A stretch of DNA of 64,000 bases from Lutjanus erythropterus (taxonomy: Eukaryota > Chordata > Actinopteri > Lutjaniformes > Lutjanidae). Both the position numbers and the translations under genes were made by a program. Where the stretch lies: positions 41,923,250 to 41,987,249 of the forward strand of contig CM034594.1 in the NCBI GenBank assembly GCA_020091685.1. The letters are read 5' to 3'. Below, piece by piece: positions 39,801 to 49,802 of this stretch. Every line of letters starts with the position of its first letter. Positions within the stretch are counted from its first letter, which is position 1. Below the pieces are notes generated by a model that saw only the letters and a program-made list of their open reading frames with translations, had not been told where the DNA came from and made no database searches.

Positions 39801-42800
39801 TACTTAAAAAGAAAATCTCGTTTGAATTACGCAATTCTAGTGAGGCCAATTTTAGCGATGAAAAACATCAACAGCAAACATAAGGTTTTCATATTTGTAT
39901 CTCAGAGTGGGGTCTGGCTGCGGTAAAGCTTTTCAAACCAGTTTGAAATTAAGCCAAATATCAGACAGGTAATACAGAATTTTACCAGTGACTCAGCCAC
40001 TCTTAAGAGGAACATAATGAGAGCTCATGAATGAGAGTTTGAATTGTGAGTCGATGAGAGAAGGCCTTGATAAGAAAATGAAAACAGCGCAATGCAGTAA
40101 TTTTTAACAGGGCAAATGGGAACGGATCAAAACAAAGCTACTGACAAACTTTAGCTGGCTAGCTACCTTGCTAACATTACAAACTGAATAAGAATACTGA
40201 GTAAGGAAAATGATTGTTTCTTAACTTTCCAGCGATGTCTTTCACAAACTAGTTGTCAACTGTGAGGACACAGCAGACTCTGATGTGTTCTCCAGGTACA
40301 TACAGGACTGACAATGTAATGACTGCCCATAGTTTCCATCATGTCTACTATTGCTGGACTCAGTAGCTTTAGTTTGCAGCTTTGTGCCTAAAAATGCAAA
40401 TATTACTTTGTGTTAGTTTGTCATGAATCTATTCAGACCATGGTGGTTTATTGTCATCTTAGTTTAGTGTCATGGCTGTTGTGTTTATTAAACCCAGCTG
40501 TATGTCACTGATTTTTGGAATTCTTGTCCCGCTTGACACTGTTAGAGCTGCTTCTTGTCTCTCTTTAATTTGCCTGAACGTCTCATCATGATGAATGCCA
40601 GTTCAGTCAGTTCACATAAAATTACACCAGTTGAAGCTCATACACTGGTCTGGAACGGCAAAACCAGAACCTGACCCAACCCTGCCACAGAATGACAGCA
40701 CATGTGCCATTTCTAAATAGTCAACAATTGAACTTCACGCTCATACCCATTTTTCTGTGATACTTGCAGGGTTCTCAGAAAACTGCTACAGGTCATAAAC
40801 TGAAAAACACACTAACATATCAATTTGTGAGACACTGCATCCAAAAATGACATTATGCCTTGGACACTTTTGTTTGTCAAATTATGATTTTGTCTTAAGG
40901 AGACTGTGTACTAGGGATGTCATGATACCAGAAATTTAGTAGTCAATACCAATAACAGTAAATTTCCACGATCCTCAATACACAATTCGATCCCCCGGAA
41001 TTAAACAAAAACTAGAGTAAAATTCACCCAATGTTATTTTTCTCTGTCACAAAACTCTACTGAGTCTGGGGGGGGGGCACACTGTCAGAGGAGCATGTTG
41101 CCATGTCTGGAAAGTAATGCAAAAGTGTAGTGCAGTGACTTCTGCTGCTGAACTTTGAAAGAAAGTTGAGCTCAAGAGTGCAGCAGCAGTTTAGATTTTG
41201 CTGACATGGTGAGAGAGAAAATGCTGAAATCATATTTTGTAATTCTAATTGCACAAGACGGTTGGTAGCTATATGCTATGTTTACATTACATTAGGCTTT
41301 AGAGTTTAGCCAAACAAGTAGAACTCTTAGGTTGTTAATGTACATTAACATGAAGTAAAACTCACTCATTCACCCTCTGGTTGTCTGTCTAAACTGCTAA
41401 GTTAGTAAGTTGGAAGTGTTTCCTTCTCTTGTCTGTGAAGGTCAAGTGCAGTTTTCATACTGGTTATTGCAAATTTATTGTTAATCCCCGATAATCCATC
41501 TCAAAGCGTCAAAGTCGCCTACTTCCATAAATGACGGCTTGGTTTACTGTTTTTCTATTCAACGATTCGAGGCGGAGCTATGGCTGCAGCTGCACATGCC
41601 GCTGTCTTAACCATGTACTTGTGATTGTTCAATTGTGTGTTCTTCTTCCTTTGTCATGTAAAAGGAGACTTCAGAACTTGTAGGCACACATGCTGTGTCA
41701 GGTCAGGAGGGATTGCATCTGCGGTATCTTTGGTACCTTCAGTACTGTTAAATAAGTACTGTCACGTTTTCAAAATTTTGGCACCAACTTGGTACCTAAG
41801 TATCGGTTCTCATGCCATCCCTACTGCGTATATTGTGCATGCCTCAGATTTTCCCCAGCTTTTCCCTCCTTTGTCTCAAAAACATCCAGGGAAAACCCTG
41901 AATCTAATATGACTAAGTCCTGTTATAATGACACTAGTAGTTTTGAATTAGAAGGCAGCATTTTATCAAGTTAGTCTGAACAGTAAACTCAGCTTCATCA
42001 GCTATTTAGAGCAAATAAAAAAGTTAAAAGTAAAAGTTACTTCCACTTTAAATTTAGACCTCACTGACAGCAAAGGAAGAGGTATATGCAACTCTGCCAC
42101 CTTGTCTGTAGTTTCCATCTTGGTTTGTGGTCAGACACATTTTTCCAATGAATACCCAAACCAAAAAACAAAAAAAGAAGTTTCCTCTCCCCTCACATCT
42201 TACACTGCAAATGTTTTCCGCTTGAGTCATAACAGTCCAGACAACATGACGAATTGCACCAAATTCACTTTCTTTGCATCCTCGTCCCCCCTTTTTGGTT
42301 CCCCTCGAACAAATGGAAAAGTCACCCAAATGCTTCACAAAAGTATAGCCTGCTGACTAAAACTCCAAACTGGGTTAAAGACGAGCCCACCAAGCACAAC
42401 TGGAATAGCTTTTAACTTTTCCACAAAGAGAAAATCAAACCACACAACCCGCTGAGCTAGATCTGGTATAAAACCATCACTTTGAGGACATCACCCCATC
42501 AAACTCTTTTTATCCACGATTCTAAGGCTTTATCAAGGCCACACACCAGACACAGACAGAATGAAATCAAACACCGTTTCTTATTTACACAGTCATTCTG
42601 ATATGGCAGGTGCTCTTTTATACAGGAAGCTGTTCAAATACTTGTATTGTGCTTCACCCCTCCACCACAGCTGACAGTCTTCCCTGAATATTTAGGTTTT
42701 ACTGAGTGTGCAGATTCTCGCCCCTTGGGTGTTGTGTAGTTGTGCTGATGTACAGTACATGTCACTGCTATTTGTCACCATGGAGACACTTCCTGCTGGA

Positions 42801-45800
42801 ATGGGAAATGGCAGGAAATAGTGTTGATGCTTTGCTGCGTGATAAATCACAGGCTGAGAAAGTGCCTCCTGTCTGTGACACAGACACACACAACACTAAA
42901 CATGCACATGGCGCAAACACTGTTGATAAGATAACTGCCTTCAGTTACTGTGACTTACGGCATGACACTGCCTGCATGACATGCAGTTCAGTTGAGACAG
43001 TCATACTAGCTTTAACAAGAACACACAACTACTGATTAGAGCAACAGCACTGTATATGTGGCAGCATATACAGTTGACAGCAAAAAATGGAAATCAACGT
43101 CATTTACAACCATTTCATCTTCCTAAAACAGCAAAGATAAGGAAGTTTCAAAACTATGAGTATTAATCTGCAGCTATCACAGATGGGAGGTAAGTAAGTA
43201 CAAATACTTTGTTACAGTACTTAAAGCAATAGTTCACCCAAAAATGAACGAGAGATATACAAGAACTCGCAATATCTTCACATCTGTGTTTACATGCTAC
43301 CTGGAGGAGACTCAGACAACAGAGAGAGGTCTGCTCAGAAATACCATTCACTTCAATTGTTCTGGATTTGGCTGCAACACTGTTTTCCGCTGAAGTTCTG
43401 GGAATGTTTTATGAACTGGAGATCTTCACTCATCCTCACATCAGCACAGGGGTGAGTAGATATTGAGCGAAATTTCATTTCTGGGTGAACTATCGCTTTA
43501 AATAGTTTTTTCAGGTATCTGTAATTTACTTGAGTAAAATTTTTTTCTTTTACTCTATATTTTGACACAAATATTTGTACTCAGGTGGGAGTCGAACCGG
43601 CAGCCACTGCAGAGGACTGACAGCCTCAGTACATGGGGCACATGCTCTACCAACTGAGTCACTGGGGCAACCCTGTTTATTTTTATTTATTTTTTTTTTT
43701 TTGGTGTAAAAAAAAATCTGTACCATGCAGCATTAGTGAGGTCTAACATTGATGCTTGGTGATATGGCCTGGCTTACAGTCAGTGTTTCATCCCAAAAGT
43801 GTTGGATTTCTTTGTGGACCTGTGGACTAGAACTAGACCAATAAATCCCCTGGCTGATATTAGGCCTGAAAACCGTGACAGTGTGATTTTCAATAGTGTT
43901 CAAAATAAAGGCGCTCTTCTTTCTATAAAAACTAAGGCAGGTGTTGTATTGTAATACACAGCTTACGTGACTGAGGGTCAGTCTCTAGCACAGCTGAGCT
44001 GAGAAAAATGGCATCTGGGGGGACAAAGTTACAGGACTAGCTAGTAAAAAAGTCTGTTTGGGAAGTGTTGTGGATTTAGTCCTGATGGAAAAGGTAAGCT
44101 AGCAAACAGTGCAGACAGCAGATTGATCAGAGTAGCAGAGTGTAGTAAGCAGTCACTTACTACTGATGACGATTGTTCAACTAGGAAAATGTTAAGTCAG
44201 GGGCTGCCCTAAAACTTTTACTTGCTGGTGTAGACACCAGGAGTCTGGTGGCACTTTCCTCAGGAAAATATCAGCTCTCTCAGGAATACTTGGAAAATCA
44301 TGTCTCAGGTTTGCTTGGAAATATGAGTTCTGTGAATTAGTATTTGGATTGGACCATAATAGGCGCCATGGCTGAACAGTCGAGATGTTTTAGGAAAATA
44401 CCCAGATACCTGGAAAGAGTTCAGGCTTTGTGCTTGGGAGCAACAAATCAACCAGAAATGTTTGGACAGCGGTCCAACGGGGGAGAGGTCACACTTGGAA
44501 AACACATAACAGTCAATGGACAGACATTCTTCAGTCTGTATCGCCACTACACTGCTGATCCAACTGTAAACAACACTCTCACAACACAACATTTAACCAG
44601 TTTTCAACCTTGTGTTTATCTCAGTGGTGTATATAAGACTGTACTGCTTCTGTCTACCAGCAGTCGACAGCCAATAATTTATCATCAAGTCGTCACAGGA
44701 AGGAATTCCAAACTAATAGAAACTACAGCTGCTCTTTTCCAACATCCTCAGCTAATGTCTCTGAAGATGGTGCACAATGTGAGGTCATCTTCCTTTCTCT
44801 CATTCTTGATCATTGTCTCTAATTAGTGCTATCATGACTTACTGATGCAAGCACTTCTTTTATTGCCCAGTTCAACACACTGATCAACTGGGCGCCTAAG
44901 GACCTTGAAACCTTGCCTCCACAGACCTTGAGAGATAAAAATAAAACAGAATCGCATCCTTTAGCTCAGACATACACGACACAACCCAAAGAGAGGAGCT
45001 GCAGAGCATGTCACCTGATAGCTCCACTTGAGTAAAAGGGTTTAATAAAACATATTCTGTTCCAAAAATAGCAAATGACTTCCAAAGATATGAGGAGGGT
45101 TTGACATCTGGCAAGGACATCACCGCCGAAGCAAAGATGACCGTGCTCATGCACACACACACACTCAGTTTATGTAATGTTGAGAGCAGGTGGGGCATTA
45201 ATCGTAAGGGTGGTGGTTCAATCACTGGGTCTTCCCCCAGCCCACATGTTAAACTGTCTATAAAGAAGACACTGCAAACCAAATGTATGTGTGTGGGGAA
45301 AAATGTAAAGTTACACTGACACTAGGGAAGTGCAAATGATTGCCTTTTTCTGGCTGTAACCTCAGCTTTAAAGGGACAGTTGACACCAAAATCAAAAATA
45401 GATATTTTTCCTCTGGTTGTTGTGAGCAGTTTCATGTAATAACTACTTCTTTTCTGCTAAAAAGAAAGAAGTTCCTAGATGAAGCTGCTCACAAAAAGGT
45501 CTGTCTTTTTTTTTTTGGTGCTTTGAGTGCCATCCTGACCTATTATATTGGAGAGAAGGCAGACACCTCTGTGGCTGTATCTCCTAAACTGTCACTCAGA
45601 CCAAGAGCCTCAGTTGGCTCTTTTGCCCCTCTCGAGTGGCTCCCTGTGTGGGTAATACAAAATATTTTAATATGTCCTCAACTTAAATGTGTGTCATAGC
45701 CTATGTCTCTGGTTTGGCACCTTTTCCTCTAAATTTCGCCAGTGACTAGTCTTGAGTCTCCCTTGACTATCTTTGGATGCCAGGAAAAGTATCAAAAGAA

Positions 45801-47237
45801 AAAAAAATAGCAGACAGATTGTTTGCATTAGAATATCATTTTCTGAAGTTGGCGGATTTGCAAGAGGCAGATTAAGGCAGCATAGTCAAAATATCAAGTT
45901 CTAAATGATACAAGATCCTACATTTTGCATACTTCAACTAGATAGCATCTCTTGATTGCCTGTTGAACCCTCCACACCCGCTGCTGGCAGCAGGTGTGGA
46001 GGCAGCTACACATGAAGGGGCTTGAAGCCTGAAGACCCTGGCAGGTTTAACCAAGCCGGACAGGTTACAGGAGAGATGCAAGATAAAAATAAAAAAAAAA
46101 GCAACAGCACTTGATCCTCCAGGTTGGGGAGTTGGGTGTGGGGCAAACAACCCCACTCCAGAAAACAACATCTTGTAACAGAAACTGCATTGCGGCCTTG
46201 TATCCCAGCCAGGATGAAGAGGATTAGTAAAGTGAGTAAGTGAGCCTGTTGAACACCAAAGTCTTTTAAACACCTCGATGACAGTTTCTAACACAGTGAT
46301 AAATTTAGTCTCCAAGCCAAAGATGAGACAGCCGTGATGACATCACTATGCAACATCAGGGTTAGTCACAAAAGACATTATGCAACTGTTTTCACAGGCA
46401 GCAGTACTCCTCATGACAAATACTGCACATGGACAGGTACAAGTGATGGAGTACCTCTTTAGATTAAGGAGTTTTTGGGACCTTATTGCAAAAGTCAGAA
46501 AAATGAGCATTGTTTCACTCCTAAATTGACACTCAATTTCAATGACACAACCTGTAATTATAGGTGTGTTGTTCCCAGAAATGCAGTGCAAGCACAACCC
46601 ATCAGAATATAATTATTACTGTGGTAATGTGTTGATCCCACATTCCATAGAGCATCTATTTCAGTGCAGCATGCAAATCATATGGAAAGCACAGAGTTTC
46701 ATCTGTCTGCTAAATGATTAGCTGCAGCCAGCTGCCAGTTTGCTAAATTTACTAAATCAATACATCAGATTTTGTTTGTTTAAACTGTGCAAGTGTTTCA
46801 AATAACAAGTTGAGGTTTAATAGTAGATTATGTGCCAGAGCTTTTGTCTTTATGCTAAGCTAAGCTAACCAGCTCCTGGCTGTGGATTCATAATTAGCAT
46901 AAAAACATGAGTGGTGAGTTCCTTGGAAAGATAAAATATTGAAGGTTCTAGTGGTTAGCAAAGAGTCATTTTAAAACTTACTAAGAAAAAAGTATGACCA
47001 CAGGAAAAAGCTTTGCTCACAATCTGTGGTGGACTCACCCTTCTGGTGTTGTCCAGGACTTTGGGATCAGGCCGTCCATAGTTGGGAGGGTTGGCGTGGG
47101 GGTCATAGCCCAGTCTAGACAGCATGGGAGCGATGACGGCCATGTCCCTCACCACGTCAGCCGGGATCTTCCCCACCCACTTGGACAAGGCCTCCACGTT
47201 GACTGGCTTGATGACCTGGTCTGTAGACCTCTCCACC
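22831..47237 (-). CDS. tpst1: tyrosylprotein sulfotransferase, TPST1-like, 3' part of gene
   Basis: Minus-strand exons 47237-47039, 23681-23631 and probably 22866-22831 join in phase and give the last ~94 residues. The enzyme is a Golgi type II membrane protein that moves sulfate from PAPS to tyrosines near acidic residues in secreted and membrane proteins. The first exon here carries [12 protein letters not shown], the PAPS-binding loop near residue 286 of the human enzymes, then the conserved [25 protein letters not shown] and [11 protein letters not shown] are closer to TPST1 than to TPST2. The N-terminal membrane anchor and most of the catalytic domain are missing: the large 5' exon is not in the window and must lie beyond 64000, implying an intron of at least 16.7 kb. 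Confidence 0.85.
23021..23156. repeat. 136-bp MITE with TAGAGCC inverted ends
   Basis: TAGAGCCCGACTGATA at the left end and TATCAGTCAGGCTCTA at the right end form the inverted repeat. It sits in the short intron between the last two tpst1 exons. A fragment of similar sequence lies near 43835-43865. Confidence 0.9.
23631..23681 (-). CDS. tpst1: tpst1 17-codon exon
   Basis: Encodes [17 protein letters not shown], against [17 protein letters not shown] in mammalian TPST1. Acceptor CTGTTTTTCCAG, donor TCACAG|GTACAG, phase 0 at both ends. It lies 23.4 kb downstream of the preceding exon and was found only by reading the minus strand. Confidence 0.92.
24063..24377 (+). repeat. family B MITE, full-length copy
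   Basis: TAGGGCTGCAACTAATGATTAT at the left end is mirrored by ATAATCATTAGTTGCAGCCC at the right. The core has AAATGGCAGAAAATGGTGAA, TTTTGTCCACAAGCC and TATTCAGTTTACTGTCAGAG. It is the cleanest copy and defines the family ends. Confidence 0.9.
24370..24556 (-). repeat. family A repeat end (GGGTTGGGA...TAATTACC...), abutting family B
   Basis: The reverse complement begins CAGGGTTGGGATGATTACTT and contains TTAGTAATTACCTGTTAAAA and GAAATTGTTTAGCCT. The segment at 62893-63072 is the same sequence in the other orientation, and both end at the same junction with family B. Confidence 0.85.
24776..24789. other. C7G7 perfect palindrome followed by (GT)n
   Basis: Seven C directly followed by seven G, 25 bp before a (GT)16 tract at 24814-24846. 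It is unusual in this AT-rich DNA and may mark a recombination- or sequencing-prone spot. Confidence 0.8.
25800..25985. repeat. GCTAGCTAACTAGC-rich block
   Basis: Repeated AACACTAGCTAACTAGCTAA and ATGCTAGCTAACTAGCTAGT separated by CAGCAGTTGTTAGC-like spacers. It resembles the minisatellites at 4330 and 14085 in motif but not in unit. Confidence 0.6.
25986..28660. other. tpst1 intron; GC-richer unique block at 26950-27400
   Basis: No gene or clear transposon recognised. 26950-27400 is GC-richer, lacks repeats and opens in several frames without domain matches. It may be a conserved non-coding element. Confidence 0.4.
28662..29021 (+). repeat. MITE with AGGGCTGCACAAT inverted ends (family C), copy
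   Basis: Left AGGGCTGCATTGTA and right AAATTGTGCAGCCCT are inverted. Internally TCATTATAATGCGGTTTTCT and GGTTCTGCAATTTGGATATT recur at 59009-59232 and, inverted, at 38308-38450. Confidence 0.88.
29022..30072. other. tpst1 intron, no gene supported
   Basis: 29190-29480 is GC-rich and unique. A 181-codon open frame (29469-30014, plus) crosses into AT-rich DNA without domains, splice context or codon bias. Confidence 0.4.
30073..30403 (-). repeat. family B MITE copy
   Basis: Inverted orientation: starts TAGAGCTAATCGAATAATTG, contains TTGTGGACAAAATGAGACAT and AAACACTGATCACCATTT, and ends GTTACTTGCTGCGCTGC. Confidence 0.85.
31725..31980. repeat. degraded hAT-like/MITE fragments
   Basis: GAGAATTGAAAACCGGACCT, GAGAACTGGTTC and TATCGATTCCTTTTATCGAT are typical of fish hAT-type termini. 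It ends in a family B tail AATCGTTGCAGTGCTAG. Confidence 0.55.
32082..32342 (+). repeat. family B MITE copy
   Basis: Starts TAGGGCTGCAACTACCAATT and ends AATCGGTTTATCATTGAAGC with TCTAA. It shares CCCTCAAATGTCTCGTTTTA with the family core. Confidence 0.85.
32343..33238. other. tpst1 intron; unique block 32500-32960
   Basis: 32500-32960 is moderately GC-rich, free of recognised repeats and has no supported exon. It is a candidate conserved non-coding element by composition only. Confidence 0.35.
33241..34258. repeat. ~1-kb inverted-end element with family B pieces inside
   Basis: AGGGTTCAACGTTAATGTTT at the left end is inverted as AAACATTAACGTTGAACCTT at the right. Between them lie two family B-like segments (33280-33545, 33720-34020), a piece beginning AGGGCCGTCCACACCAAGAA at 33632, and an imperfect GGGCAAGTGAG repeat. 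Confidence 0.75.
34259..35654. other. tpst1 intron, no gene seen
   Basis: AT-rich intron with an 18-A run near 34777-34794. No repeat family or exon was recognised. Confidence 0.5.
35657..36115 (+). repeat. TTAA-type MITE, 'AGTTCACCCCAAAATC' family, copy 2
   Basis: Begins TTAAGTTCACCCCAAAATCA. The right half TTACAAGTCAGGGAAAAACT inverts the left CCCTGGTCTGTAG region, so the copy is palindromic. It shares long stretches with 2480-2856. Confidence 0.85.
36116..38307. other. tpst1 intron, no gene seen
   Basis: AT-rich intron. Short open frames on both strands carry no domain or splice support. Confidence 0.5.
38308..38450 (-). repeat. family C MITE fragment
   Basis: Starts AGGGCTGCACAATTAATTGC and contains AGCCAAGTGCAATATCCAAA and AACAGCATTATACTGAGGTA, the inverse of the 28662 and 59009 copies. 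The far end is missing. Confidence 0.75.
39216..39611 (+). mobile_element. 5'-truncated L2/CR1-type LINE end: ORF2 C-terminus and tail
   Basis: An open frame encodes [20 protein letters not shown] followed by [12 protein letters not shown]. This matches the conserved end of L2/CR1/Rex1-type ORF2, where FSVxGPxxWNSLP precedes the stop. AT-rich 3' UTR and an (AAAT)n tail (39588-39611) follow. The reverse transcriptase domain is absent. Confidence 0.75.
39612..40911. other. tpst1 intron, no gene seen
   Basis: AT-rich sequence. Only GCTGGCTAGC-type words near 40155 stand out. Confidence 0.5.
40912..41823. mobile_element. non-autonomous hAT-like element, 0.9 kb
   Basis: TAGGGATGTCATGATACC at the left and the inverse of TAGGGATGGCATGAGAACCG at the right form terminal inverted repeats. 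Flanking CTGTGTAC (40904-40911) and CTGCGTAT (41824-41831) match at 6 of 8, fitting the 8-bp target duplication of hAT elements. No transposase frame. Confidence 0.75.
41824..43190. other. tpst1 intron, no gene seen
   Basis: No recognised exon or element. Short frames here, for example 42706-43035, lack support. Confidence 0.45.
43191..43582. repeat. TTAA MITE nested in another MITE
   Basis: The inner element 43225-43497 has ends AGCAATAGTTCACCC and GGGTGAACTATCGCT, flanked by TTAA at 43221-43224 and 43498-43501. The outer sequence, AGTACAAATACTTTGTTACA before and GGTATCTGTAATTTACTTGA after, belongs to a second common fish repeat. This indicates TTAA-specific (piggyBac-type) insertion. Confidence 0.85.
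43583..43673 (-). mobile_element. tRNA-derived SINE head / tRNA pseudogene
   Basis: On the minus strand, GTGACTCAGTTGGTAGAGCA (A box) and GGTTCGACTCC (B box, 43598-43588) are intact and ~45 bp apart. The 5' end is GGTTGCCCCAGTGACTCAG. The acceptor stem does not close, so it is not a functional tRNA. Confidence 0.75.
43674..45365. other. tpst1 intron, no supported gene
   Basis: Contains a 160-codon plus-strand open frame (44344-44826) without domain, paralog or splice evidence, and a fragment of the TAGAGCC MITE near 43840. Confidence 0.4.
45366..45625 (+). repeat. TTAA-type MITE, 'AGTTGACACCAAAATC' copy 3
   Basis: Begins TTAAAGGGACAGTTGACACC then AAAATCAAAAATAGATAT. It shares GTGAGCAGTTTCATGTAATA and GGTGCTTTGAGTGCC with the copies at 2480 and 35657. 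The right end is degraded. Confidence 0.8.
45626..47038. other. tpst1 intron, no gene seen
   Basis: Contains the dispersed fragment TTTATGCTAAGCTAAGCTAA at 46851-46870. Otherwise nothing recognised up to the sulfotransferase exon. Confidence 0.5.
47039..47237 (-). CDS. tpst1: tpst1 exon, PAPS-binding loop and conserved C-terminal part
   Basis: 199 bp: one base completing a Lys codon, then 66 codons from [20 protein letters not shown] to [13 protein letters not shown]. The acceptor is TTGTGTCTTTAG. The donor is [22 protein letters not shown] is the loop that contacts the 3'-phosphate of PAPS in known TPST structures. Confidence 0.95.
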
Positions 47238-47299
47238 CTAAAGACACAATAAAAATGTTTGTTTCAGCTGTGACCTCAAGGACAAAGTTATTTGATCAG

Positions 47300-48730
47300 T
47301 AGAGCTGGGTACCAAACTTTGATACTTAATTGCTTCAGTCATTTGATACCAAATCACGTAAATCTCATCAGCACCAGCAAATATGCAGCAGTCTTGTACC
47401 GAGATCTAAAAATGCTGATGATTCATGGTCTAATGTTACAAATTGTAGAGGCATGTAGGAAAAATTCCATCTGCAGTAACTCAGAGCTTCTGTTGGCGAG
47501 AAAGAAACTATACAAAAAGAAAAGAAACTGAACTGAACACAAAAGGAAATGACAATGTAACCAAGATGCCATCAAAGAAAAGCAATGCAGTTGAGGAAGA
47601 GTTGGAGAAGAGCTTATCATTGTGGCTAAACAACAAACTATGCTACTTGACCTGATAGACAAAGTCAAACAACTAAAGAACTTTATGACAGTGATGGATA
47701 AGAAAATCGATGACCTAAAGTGAAGAACTGATGACTTGGAACAACACACAAGAATGGAGGACCTAATTCTAAGTGGACTGGAAACCAAACACCGAACTAA
47801 CGCCAGGACTATGGCTGGCAGTAAAGACAGTGAGGACGCCCTGACAGACAAACTACAAATGCTGGAAAGGCAAATCATACAGTTCTTTTGAAGGTAAGAA
47901 CATGAACATTGAGACTAAGAACACTGCAGTTTGCCATGCTCTTCCCCGACAGGATAGCAAAACAAAGCCTACGACAAGGGTTCATTTTGTGAATCGAAAG
48001 CACAAAACTGAGCTACTGAGACAGGCTACGAAGTGAAAAGGGACAGTGGTGTAGCTGAATGAACATCTCACAAAAAAGAATGCCGACGTTCTGGGACAGA
48101 TCGTAAGAAAACAAAACAAGACACAAACAACACGGACAAGAAAGTGCAAAAATTTTGATATGACTAACTGAAGCACCTAAAGAAGCCAAAGCAGTAATTA
48201 TAAGAGAACTCAGAGACTCAGATCGATGCAGATAGAGAACTGAAAACATATGTATGCTAATGTTGATACCATGGATACATGGGTGAGCATTTACATGAAC
48301 AACCTTACCTTGACATGGACAGCATGCAAGGACTATTTGCATGGACTCCATGGCTACTCTCTGAGGTTGCACTCTGCCACTGTTTCCCAGAACCATAAAC
48401 ATCACCCACACAGTCATTCTCTTCTTCTTCTTCGTTGGATTTAGCAGACTGCTGTTTGTTATTAACGTTTCAGCTGACAGTTTCTTATATTTGTATATAG
48501 TTTAATACTAGACAGTCCATCAGTTTCTTCATTTTAGTCTGGTTATCCATGGTTCTCCAGCTGATTCCAGCTCTTTGAACAGCTTCCTCCTTTGAAATAA
48601 TTGTGTTGTAATGTGTAATGCCATTTTCTTTTTTGTTTTATAAAATTGGTATCAAAAAAAGTATTGCTCAGGAACCAGTATCAAAATCATATTATCAGTA
48701 TCAAAAATATTTTAATACTACCCAGCCCTA
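47300..48730 (+). mobile_element. hAT element interrupted by LINE ORF1-like sequence
   Basis: Inverted ends TAGAGCTGGGTACC and ACTACCCAGCCCTA are flanked by TTGATCAG (47292-47299) and TTTATCAG (48731-48738), an 8-bp target duplication with one mismatch. The first ~170 bp align with the start of the element at 61295, including GAGGCATGTAGGAAAAAT. It sits just upstream of the PAPS-loop exon of tpst1. Confidence 0.8.
47540..48190 (+). pseudogene. decayed LINE ORF1-like coding sequence
   Basis: Plus-strand frames, broken by stops and frameshifts, read MDKKIDDLK, then RMEDLILSGLE, and further on PRQDSKTKPTTRVHFVNRKH and KKNADVLGQIVRKQ. The order (coiled-coil, single-strand nucleic-acid-binding motifs, KKNAD block) resembles ORF1p of fish L1/Tx1-type LINEs. 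Inactive. Confidence 0.6.
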
Positions 48731-49802
48731 TTTATCAGGTGCAAGTTTTTTTTGGTTGTTGATGCACATGTTTGCAGTGTCATAGATCCCAGAGATCCCC
48801 AGGTACTTGTTACTGTAATTGGACAGTAAGACACTATTAAAGACGCCTTCCTGACCTCCCTCTCACAGTTACTTCTCACTGTATGAGTTCATTTATCCGT
48901 CAACATGCATCACATTTCATATGATTTACCATCCGAGCATCCTGTTTCAGTCTCAACATATGGACCGAATATAGCTTCCTTGAGCTCAGTTATTCAGTTT
49001 AATCACATAGACAATGTCAAACAGATCCACCTTTAAGAACTGCGCAAGGTCAAAGTTTTCAGACAAAGCTACTGAATGGAAGTGACCTGCCACAGACAGT
49101 ATCTGGACTGCACAGTCTGGTTTCTGGATAGCATCAGTCCCAACTGACAGTTTTTAGAGGTATTCAGGCTTCTACATAAATTATTAAATGTCTGGAATCA
49201 AATATTCATCAAGCGAGGGGATTGGAGCTGCTGGAGCTTTTGTTTTCTGGAATGAGCAAAGTTTACCACCACTGACCAGCAGGAGGGATCTGACGACAGA
49301 TCTGTGATGATACACATGACCACACTCTTTAAACTTAGCAACCTAACAAACCAAGGGGCACTCTGAGAGTGTCCTGTTAGTAGATTCCATTAGTACAGTA
49401 AACATTTGCAACTGACTTGGACCTGTCTGACAAACATCAGCTGAAACTGATTCAGACACCAGCTCCAAATAGCCTACCGTACTGCATTATAGTTGTCAGT
49501 TCTTCAGAACAGACTGCGGGGAGATTACACCCATGAAAAACAGAAGTTACATGTACAATAACATGTGTGTGCAGTAAACTATAGCAGCAGCACCTGTCAC
49601 TTTTTACAAGACTGTACATATGGTAAACAGATAAACATGATGGGACATGGCATGTGTTAGTGCTGTAATGGAACACAGCATAACTGATCCCTGATCTGAA
49701 CAGATCTTCCCCCACAGTTCGACATGCATGTGAACCACAAACTGAATTTAACCATCATAGTGTGAAAGAGAGTTTTCTTGCCGCCATTACTTGTGATAAT
49801 TC
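48731..49802. other. tpst1 intron, no gene seen
   Basis: No exon or repeat family recognised. Confidence 0.5.

Noticed and set aside
43583-43673. Functional tRNA gene
   Set aside because: A and B boxes are present but the acceptor and other stems do not pair; fits a tRNA-derived SINE.
44344-44826. 160-codon open frame, plus strand
   Set aside because: No recognisable motif or family; lies on the strand opposite the host gene within an intron.
46346-46597. 83-codon minus-strand frame as an extra tpst1 exon just downstream of the PAPS-loop exon
   Set aside because: No similarity to the TPST C-terminus; the correct next exon is at 23681-23631.
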